DNA of 36,527 bases. Source: Lachnospiraceae bacterium (GTDB taxonomy: Bacteria; Bacillota; Clostridia; Lachnospirales; Lachnospiraceae). Positions 31,617 to 36,527 of this stretch are shown piece by piece. The notes under the pieces were generated by a model. That model ran no database searches, was not told the DNA's origin, and saw only the letters and a program-made list of their open reading frames with translations. Each line of letters opens with the position of its first letter. Position 1 is the stretch's first letter. The position numbers and the translations under genes were made by a program. The DNA lies in assembly GCA_024682375.1 (NCBI GenBank), contig JAIKZI010000038.1, positions 1-36,527 on the forward strand. The letters are read 5' to 3'.

Positions 31617-33722
31617 ATGAATACAGCCACTCCGAGCTTTAAGAGAAAAGCTCCTTTTGAGTTATATATAGTATCACTCGTGCTCATACTTCTTATTTCG
31701 TATTTCGGCTCAGTAGTTTTTTTATATGATTTCGATATATTAAATATAAAGCAGACATTGGAAAAAGGCTTATCAGAACATGCGCTTATGTTTTGGACAA
31801 TTTACAACAAACAAACACCAACATGTTTATCAATTGGATTTGTGGTTTGGTTATTGCTTATTGAATATATTAGCTATAACTTTAGAAATTATCAGTTTGA
31901 TAGAGAACATGGGGAAGAAGATTGGGCTGATCTCGATGATTATTTAAAACGAAGGGTAAATCCAGATGATAGATATAACAGATATCTTTCACGTAATGTA
32001 AAAATTGATACACAAGGAGAAGGAAGGCCTTCTAATAACAATATGCTAATTGTAGCAACAACTGGTGGTTATAAAACTACTTCTGTTCTTCAGGAGAACC
32101 TTCTTCACGCTCAGAACAATTTCGTTTTTCTTGATGTTAAGGGAGAATTGTGTTTTAAGAATGGATTATATCTCAAGTCAAAAGGATATGATGTTAAAGT
32201 CCTTAATCTAAAAGATTTTTCAAAATCTCTTCGTTATAATCCGTTTGCGTATGTTCATACTGAAGCTGATATCATTAAGCTCATTACATCAATTTACGAT
32301 TCGTTGACGCCTACAAAAGAACTGTCGGAAGATCCTCTTTGGATTGATGGTCCGAAGCTTTTTCTCCAGTCACTTTTTTATTATGAATGGTGGGATTCAC
32401 AGTATGGTAAAGAATCACCAAGAACGCCTACGCTTAATAATGTAATGAAGCTTCTAAATGAAGAAATGAAAGTAATAGATCCCGGCAGACCTCTAATGAA
32501 AGGAGAGAAGCCTCTTACTCAGCTTAAAGCGAGAATGGATAAGCTTACTAATGATCCTAGAAATCTCGAGGGTGATAATCATCCAGCAGTTAGAGATTAT
32601 CGCAAGTTTAAGGAAGGTGCTACAGAAACAGTAAAGTCTATCGTTATTATTATCAATGCTAAGCTTAAGCTATTTGAAACTAAGGATGTTGCACGTATTT
32701 TTTCTGGTGTAGATGAAATGTGTTTAGAAGATTTTGTTTATGGTGTTGGTGGATGGGCTATCAAAAACCCAGATGGAACATATAAGAAGCACCTAACAAA
32801 TAAGAAAACAGCATTATTTATTGTTGTCGATGCAGAAAATACAGATTATCACTTTATTGCATCGATTCTTTATGATCAACTTTTGAATACCGCAAAGACA
32901 ATTTGTGATACCGTTCTTGCATCTGAAGGACAGACACTTCCTATTCCTCTGGAATACTGGATGGATGAGTTTTACAAAGGCGCAAAGATGCATGATACTC
33001 TAGGAACTATGGGTATATGTCGAAGCTACAATATTTCCGTTATTCCTATTCTTCAGTCTAGAGCGCAGCTTGAAACTTTGTTTCCAGGCTCAGAGTTTAA
33101 AATTCTTATGGATGTTTGCTCAGTTCTTTGGTTTGGTGGTGCCGGAAGAGCAGCAGATGATACTCACAAATGGATTTCAGAGCTACTTGGTCAAATGACA
33201 GCAGATAAGAGGTCAGATTCAAGGAATAACAACCAAATATCACTTTCTAATGACAAAGTAGGAGTTTCACTTCTCACAGAACAACAAGTAGCACGAATAG
33301 CAAGAAAAAATGCCATTATGTTTATAGAAGAAGAGCGCCCTATCTTTGATCCTAAAAGAATTCCTTGGGAAGATAAGCACTTTGCAAAGAAAGGCGAAGA
33401 AGTTCCTTATGAAGAAGCTATGAAACTTAACAAAAAATCAAAACATGGTGGTTTTGTTACAGATGTTACAGTCGTAACAGATGAAGCTGGTAGACAATAT
33501 ACTATTACTGGATCAAAGAAGGGGTTATTAGAAGAAATACCTGATGGTGTAGAAATTCCTGAAGAAAGATTAATTTCTGAAGATGAACTTGTAAATATGG
33601 ATTTAAGTAATAGGAAAGATGATATCAAGAATATCTATCAGATTATGCAAGAAGAATATAATGTTATCCTTGCTGAAAGGATGAAACGTGCCGGTGAATT
33701 TCAGTATAGCAGCGAAGCATAA
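31617..33722 (+). CDS. virD4: VirD4/TraG-type coupling protein
   Basis: The product has 701 residues with two N-terminal membrane segments (about 15-38 and 60-80). The nucleotide-binding region reads ATTGGYKTT at residues 147-155. This aligns with Walker A but has Tyr152 where glycine is usual before the lysine. VFLDVKGELCFKNG follows, and Walker B is YWMDEFYKG with D450/E451. SELLGQMT and EQQVARI occur in the C-terminal part, as in the family. It would deliver the relaxase-DNA complex to the channel. The ATG at 31617 is preceded by AGAAGGGAA; an upstream in-frame TTG is less likely. It ends the mobilisation operon. Confidence 0.93.
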   Translation: MNTATPSFKRKAPFELYIVSLVLILLISYFGSVVFLYDFDILNIKQTLEKGLSEHALMFWTIYNKQTPTCLSIGFVVWLLLIEYISYNFRNYQFDREHGEEDWADLDDYLKRRVNPDDRYNRYLSRNVKIDTQGEGRPSNNNMLIVATTGGYKTTSVLQENLLHAQNNFVFLDVKGELCFKNGLYLKSKGYDVKVLNLKDFSKSLRYNPFAYVHTEADIIKLITSIYDSLTPTKELSEDPLWIDGPKLFLQSLFYYEWWDSQYGKESPRTPTLNNVMKLLNEEMKVIDPGRPLMKGEKPLTQLKARMDKLTNDPRNLEGDNHPAVRDYRKFKEGATETVKSIVIIINAKLKLFETKDVARIFSGVDEMCLEDFVYGVGGWAIKNPDGTYKKHLTNKKTALFIVVDAENTDYHFIASILYDQLLNTAKTICDTVLASEGQTLPIPLEYWMDEFYKGAKMHDTLGTMGICRSYNISVIPILQSRAQLETLFPGSEFKILMDVCSVLWFGGAGRAADDTHKWISELLGQMTADKRSDSRNNNQISLSNDKVGVSLLTEQQVARIARKNAIMFIEEERPIFDPKRIPWEDKHFAKKGEEVPYEEAMKLNKKSKHGGFVTDVTVVTDEAGRQYTITGSKKGLLEEIPDGVEIPEERLISEDELVNMDLSNRKDDIKNIYQIMQEEYNVILAERMKRAGEFQYSSEA

Positions 33723-33739
33723 AAGCTTTGCTGCTATAC
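33704..33739 (+). terminator. Hairpin at the end of virD4, possible terminator
   Basis: GTATAGCAGCGAAGC pairs with GCTTTGCTGCTATAC over 15 bp (one G-T pair) with an ATAAAA loop. The stem overlaps the last codons of virD4. The T-run afterwards is poor (CTTTC), so termination is uncertain. Confidence 0.55.
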
Positions 33740-33759
33740 CTTTCAAAAGTATCATATTG

Positions 33760-33788
33760 TTGAATCGAAATCCTATGGTTGTTATAAT
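33760..33788 (+). promoter_or_regulatory. Promoter for the kinase module
   Basis: TTGAAT (33760-33765), a 17-bp spacer and TATAAT (33783-33788), about 75 bp before the first ATG. This is the best consensus promoter in the window. Confidence 0.7.
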
Positions 33789-33863
33789 TTCATTAAAACA
33801 TAAAAGGTTATAGAAAAATGAACATCAGAAATATTGTTCTTTTTTTAATAAAATGGAGAAAAA

Positions 33864-34079
33864 ATGAATAAGAAAGATAATTATAATGAATATGGTTTGC
33901 CGGACTTTTTAATAAGAAGCATTAGAGAATATGAAGAAAAGAAGGACACTTCTTTGAGAGATTGTGTATATTCGGAATTACAATCTGATATTAATGTTTG
34001 TGAAACAGAAAGCATAATTCCGCCTTCTCAGGCTTGGTATTTGCGAAATAAGTATTTAGGTATCTTTAAGGAGACTTAA
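33864..34079 (+). CDS. Small partner protein of the HipA/CtkA-like kinase
   Basis: The product has 71 residues and no HTH. It opens MNKKDNYNEYGLPDFLIRS and ends IPPSQAWYLRNKYLGIFKET. It lies 2 bp before the kinase gene, sharing one promoter, after GGAG upstream of its ATG. The arrangement suggests an antitoxin or adaptor of the kinase, but it is neither HipB (no HTH) nor clearly HipS. The role is inferred from context. Confidence 0.6.
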   Translation: MNKKDNYNEYGLPDFLIRSIREYEEKKDTSLRDCVYSELQSDINVCETESIIPPSQAWYLRNKYLGIFKET

Positions 34080-34081
34080 TT

Positions 34082-35038
34082 ATGATAGACTTTACAGAAT
34101 GTAAAAAGCTAAAAAAATCATATGGAGGAGCTAATGGTAATAAAATAGCTATATTATATGATAATGAAATATATATGTTAAAATTTCCATCGATTGCTAG
34201 AAAAGACACAGACCTTAGTTATGCTAACGGATGTATATCTGAATATATATGTTGTCATATATATGAAATGTTAGGTATTCCTGCTCAAAAAACTATTCTA
34301 GGTACTTATAATAAGAATGGTAAAGAAAAAATAGTAGTTGCATGTAAGGATTTCGAGGAAGATGGATATAGAATAAAACATTTTGCCGAACTTAAGAATA
34401 CTGTTCTTTCATCTTCTAACAATGGATATGGGGTAGAACTTGAAGATATTCTTAATTCAATAGAAGAACAGACAATAATCAACCCAGAACAACTAAAGGA
34501 ACGTTTCTGGGATATGTTTATTGTAGATTCGTTGCTTGGAAATTTTGATAGACATAATGGAAATTGGGGATATTTGTATCGTCAGGAAGATGATACTGCA
34601 AAGCTTGCTCCAATATTTGATTGCGGTTCTTGCTTATATTCTAATGCTGATGAAGATACTATGAACAGAGTTATCAATAATGTTGGAGAACGCTATACTA
34701 GAATATTTAATTATCCAACTTCAGCTATTAAACGTGAAGGAAAAAAGATTGCTTATTATGATTTTTTGACATCTTATAGTAACGTTGATTGTGATCGAAG
34801 TATTGTTAAAATTTATGAAAGATGGAACTCCGTAAAAGAAGATATTTATAAGTTGATTGATTCGGTAGAGGTTTTAACAAATACACAGCGCAACTTTTAT
34901 CGCCTAATGTTAGATGAAAGAGCGCATTTGATTTTAAAACCAGCATATGAAAAAGCTACAAACCGGTTAAAAGCATGTGTTTTTTCATCAGAATGTGATT
35001 TTGATGAAGATATAGAAGAGGATGTTCCTCATCTTTAA
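34082..35038 (+). CDS. HipA/CtkA-like Ser/Thr kinase, probable toxin
   Basis: The protein has 318 residues. It has a glycine-rich loop SYGGANGNK near residue 13-21 and lysine in MLKFP. SEYICCHIYEMLGIPA matches the HipA-type helix, the catalytic loop is NFDRHNGNWG (D156, N161) and the metal-binding motif is PIFDCGS (D180). These are hallmarks of HipA-C/CtkA kinases, several of which phosphorylate translation factors and arrest growth. It lacks the HipA N-terminal subdomain. Its AT-rich codon use differs from the transfer genes, so recent acquisition is likely. It may act as an addiction module; the target is unknown. Confidence 0.82.
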   Translation: MIDFTECKKLKKSYGGANGNKIAILYDNEIYMLKFPSIARKDTDLSYANGCISEYICCHIYEMLGIPAQKTILGTYNKNGKEKIVVACKDFEEDGYRIKHFAELKNTVLSSSNNGYGVELEDILNSIEEQTIINPEQLKERFWDMFIVDSLLGNFDRHNGNWGYLYRQEDDTAKLAPIFDCGSCLYSNADEDTMNRVINNVGERYTRIFNYPTSAIKREGKKIAYYDFLTSYSNVDCDRSIVKIYERWNSVKEDIYKLIDSVEVLTNTQRNFYRLMLDERAHLILKPAYEKATNRLKACVFSSECDFDEDIEEDVPHL

Positions 35039-35041
35039 ACT

Positions 35042-35074
35042 AAAGAGCTTGCCTAGAAAAAAGGTGAGCTCTTT
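35042..35074 (+). terminator. Probable terminator of the kinase module
   Basis: AAAGAGCTTGCCT pairs with AGGTGAGCTCTTT over 13 bp (two G-T pairs) with a 7-nt loop. The following sequence (GTATATT) is only moderately T-rich. Confidence 0.55.
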
Positions 35075-35099
35075 GTATATTAGTGTGTATTTCAGTTAA

Positions 35100-35128
35100 T
35101 TGGCACTATACTAGAATTGTAATATAAC
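35100..35128 (+). promoter_or_regulatory. Promoter of the IS30-type transposase
   Basis: TTGGCA (35100-35105), a 17-bp spacer and TATAAC (35123-35128), 30 bp before the ATG, with AAAGGAG in between. Confidence 0.6.
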
Positions 35129-35157
35129 AACGTAGATGGACATAAAAGGAGCTAGTT

Positions 35158-36183
35158 ATGGGAGCTAAATATAGAGTTTTAGATCACGAAGACAGAAGAG
35201 TAATTGAAGCACTTTATAATAAGGGCGTTCGTGTGTCAGAAATTGCGAAGGAATTACGTGTACATCGTTCTACTATATATCGAGAGCTAAAACGCGGAAT
35301 GTATATGCACACTAATGATGAGTTTATTGATGTTCCAAAATATAGTTGTGATATTGCGCAGCAAAAATCAGATTTTTTAAATTCTGGAAGAGGTAAAACG
35401 ATAAAACTTGCTTATGATTATGAGCTAGCAAGTTTTATTGAACACATGATAGCTGACAAAGGTTTTTCACCCGAAGCTACATTATTATATATTAAAGAGC
35501 ATAATCTCAAGTTTGATACAACATTAAGCTTTAAGACGATTTATCGATATATTGATCAGGGTGTGTTTTATAGGCTTACAAATAAGACATTACGTTCAAA
35601 AGGGAAAAGAAAAATGCATCCAATCAGAAGACAGAAAAGAGCTTCTGCTGGTACAAGTATTAAATTTCGACCTAAAGAAATAGATTTTAGAAAAACTTTT
35701 GGCCATTGGGAGATGGATACAGTAAAAGGAAATAGGGAATCTAAAGGTTGTATTTTAGTTCTTAGTGAAAGAAAAACAAGATATGAGCTTATGGTAAAAC
35801 TTACAGATCAAAGTAGTAAATCTGTAGTTTCTGCCCTGGATAAATTAAATGAAAGGTTAGGAGAAAATTTTTCTAAAATATTCAAAACAATAACAGTAGA
35901 TAATGGAGTTGAATTCTCTGATGTTAAAGGTATAAGCAAAAATAAGAGAACATATGTGTATTACTGTCATGCATACTGTAGCTGTGAACGTGGTACAAAT
36001 GAAAATATAAATCGTATGATTCGATGGCATATTCCTAAAGGTTCAAATTTAGATAAATATTCTCAAGAAGATTTTGATTCTATAAAGGATTGGATTAATC
36101 ATTATCCAAGAGGAATCTTTAACGGAAGATGTTCTGCAGATTTGTTTCAAGAAGAACTAGCTTCATTAAATCTTTCTTTTTAA
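35158..36183 (+). CDS. IS30-family transposase
   Basis: The product has 341 residues, full length for IS30. The N-terminal HTH_38 domain (about residues 8-45) ends RVHRSTIYREL. The catalytic triad is visible as D187 (GHWEMDTVKGN), D248 (TVDNGVEF) and E282 (CSCERGTNENINR), with the D-to-E distance of 34 typical of IS30. The ORF appears intact. Terminal inverted repeats could not be defined by eye, so the ends of the element are not called. Confidence 0.95.
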   Translation: MGAKYRVLDHEDRRVIEALYNKGVRVSEIAKELRVHRSTIYRELKRGMYMHTNDEFIDVPKYSCDIAQQKSDFLNSGRGKTIKLAYDYELASFIEHMIADKGFSPEATLLYIKEHNLKFDTTLSFKTIYRYIDQGVFYRLTNKTLRSKGKRKMHPIRRQKRASAGTSIKFRPKEIDFRKTFGHWEMDTVKGNRESKGCILVLSERKTRYELMVKLTDQSSKSVVSALDKLNERLGENFSKIFKTITVDNGVEFSDVKGISKNKRTYVYYCHAYCSCERGTNENINRMIRWHIPKGSNLDKYSQEDFDSIKDWINHYPRGIFNGRCSADLFQEELASLNLSF

Positions 36184-36518
36184 CCATGATTCAATCAATT
36201 TGTAAAGTTTAGCGGCTGTTGAATGATTTCAAGGGCCTTTATTTTGCGTTAAGATTTATATACTTTCAAGGTGGATTATTATATGTAAACAAAGTAGGAA
36301 GTGATATTGACACCCTTCTCCATAAATATATGGATTGTACTTACATTTATACAAAATAAATGTCGCAGTTCTATTGACAACCCACAAGTAATAATTATGT
36401 ATCAAATCCTCTTGCATCTTCAAAATAAAAATGATATATTATAAGAGCTGTTTTCGGGATGCAGTTACGGGCTGAATATTGTCAGCTTTTTAATATTAAA
36501 TTTTGTGAGGTGAAAAAG
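36184..36518. other. Gene-free region downstream of the transposase
   Basis: This stretch of about 335 bp holds no convincing ORF. It contains a candidate promoter (36412-36440), a possible AGCTG/CAGCT stem in the presumed leader (near 36446 to 36488) and the ribosome site of a gene starting at 36519. Two further TTGACA boxes (36307-36312 and 36374-36379) lack good -10 partners. The right end of the IS30 element may lie here. Confidence 0.5.
36412..36440 (+). promoter_or_regulatory. Candidate promoter at the right end
   Basis: TTGCAT (36412-36417), a 17-bp spacer and TATATT (36435-36440), about 80 bp before the ATG at 36519. Confidence 0.45.
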
Positions 36519-36527
36519 ATGAGACAG
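36519..36527 (+). CDS. Gene start cut by the window edge
   Basis: ATGAGACAG preceded by GTGAGGTG at a good distance. Only MRQ is visible. If the molecule is circular it joins the 16-codon frame at 1-51 to give a 19-residue peptide. Confidence 0.45.

Noticed and set aside
35039-36527. Terminal inverted repeats of the IS30 element
   Set aside because: I compared the flanks by eye and found no convincing matching pair, so no element boundaries are reported.
1-36527. Integrase, tRNA or rRNA genes
   Set aside because: No tyrosine or serine recombinase motifs and no tRNA- or rRNA-like sequence were seen, which argues against an integrative element in this window.

Overview
The window reads as most or all of a low-GC conjugative plasmid from a Firmicute, most likely a Lachnospiraceae member. 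That lineage call is an inference. It rests on the AT-rich coding style, strong AGGAGG-type ribosome sites, a DUF5688 protein, a VaFE-repeat surface protein with a sortase tail, and a Gram-positive type IV transfer set ending in a CwlT-like wall hydrolase. No tyrosine or serine integrase was seen, while parA, parB and a probable replication initiator are present, so a plasmid fits better than an integrative element. Every convincing gene is on the + strand. The last three codons (36519-36527) run in frame into base 1 and stop at 49-51, which is compatible with a circular molecule cut at this point.

Layout. 1-1136: two terminators, then two small helix-turn-helix proteins. 1186-4472: partition and replication block (ParA, ParB with a C-terminal zinc ribbon, a small membrane protein, a structured RNA candidate, and a Rep protein carrying 45-bp iteron-like repeats inside its coding sequence). 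4514-7358: accessory small proteins, a second copy of the small membrane protein, a second structured RNA candidate with a terminator, an 18-codon ORF and a promoter with tandem 20-bp repeats. 7359-15106: surface block (1550-residue VaFE adhesin, a coiled-coil membrane protein and a secreted protein, the last two with phage-tail-like ends). 15282-25332: DUF5688 protein, RadC-ArdC fusion, VirB2-like pilin, VirB6, PrgI/VirB3-like protein, VirB4 and a lysozyme-NlpC/P60 hydrolase. 25333-25901: non-coding region with a terminator and five GGTGTAACACC palindromes. 25902-33722: relaxosome genes, MobC, relaxase, several unrecognised proteins and the VirD4 coupling protein. 33760-36183: a HipA/CtkA-like kinase with a 71-residue partner, then an IS30 transposase. 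36184-36527: promoter and leader.

The genes work together as a self-transmissible plasmid. ParAB and Rep would maintain it, the relaxase with MobC would nick and carry the DNA, VirD4 would hand it to the VirB4/VirB6/VirB3/VirB2 channel, the CwlT-like enzyme would open the wall, the surface proteins probably promote cell contact, and the ArdC-type protein would protect incoming DNA.

The most striking unexplained feature is a dispersed family of 23-bp palindromes (arms TACGTACCAGA and its complement) with about 23 copies plus one half copy, from 1186 to 31598. Most sit between a stop codon and the next ribosome site, two form part of terminator-like hairpins, several are tandem, and three lie inside genes, always in the same reading frame. 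Two structured RNA candidates, the iterons within rep and the GGTGTAACACC array are the other main points of interest.
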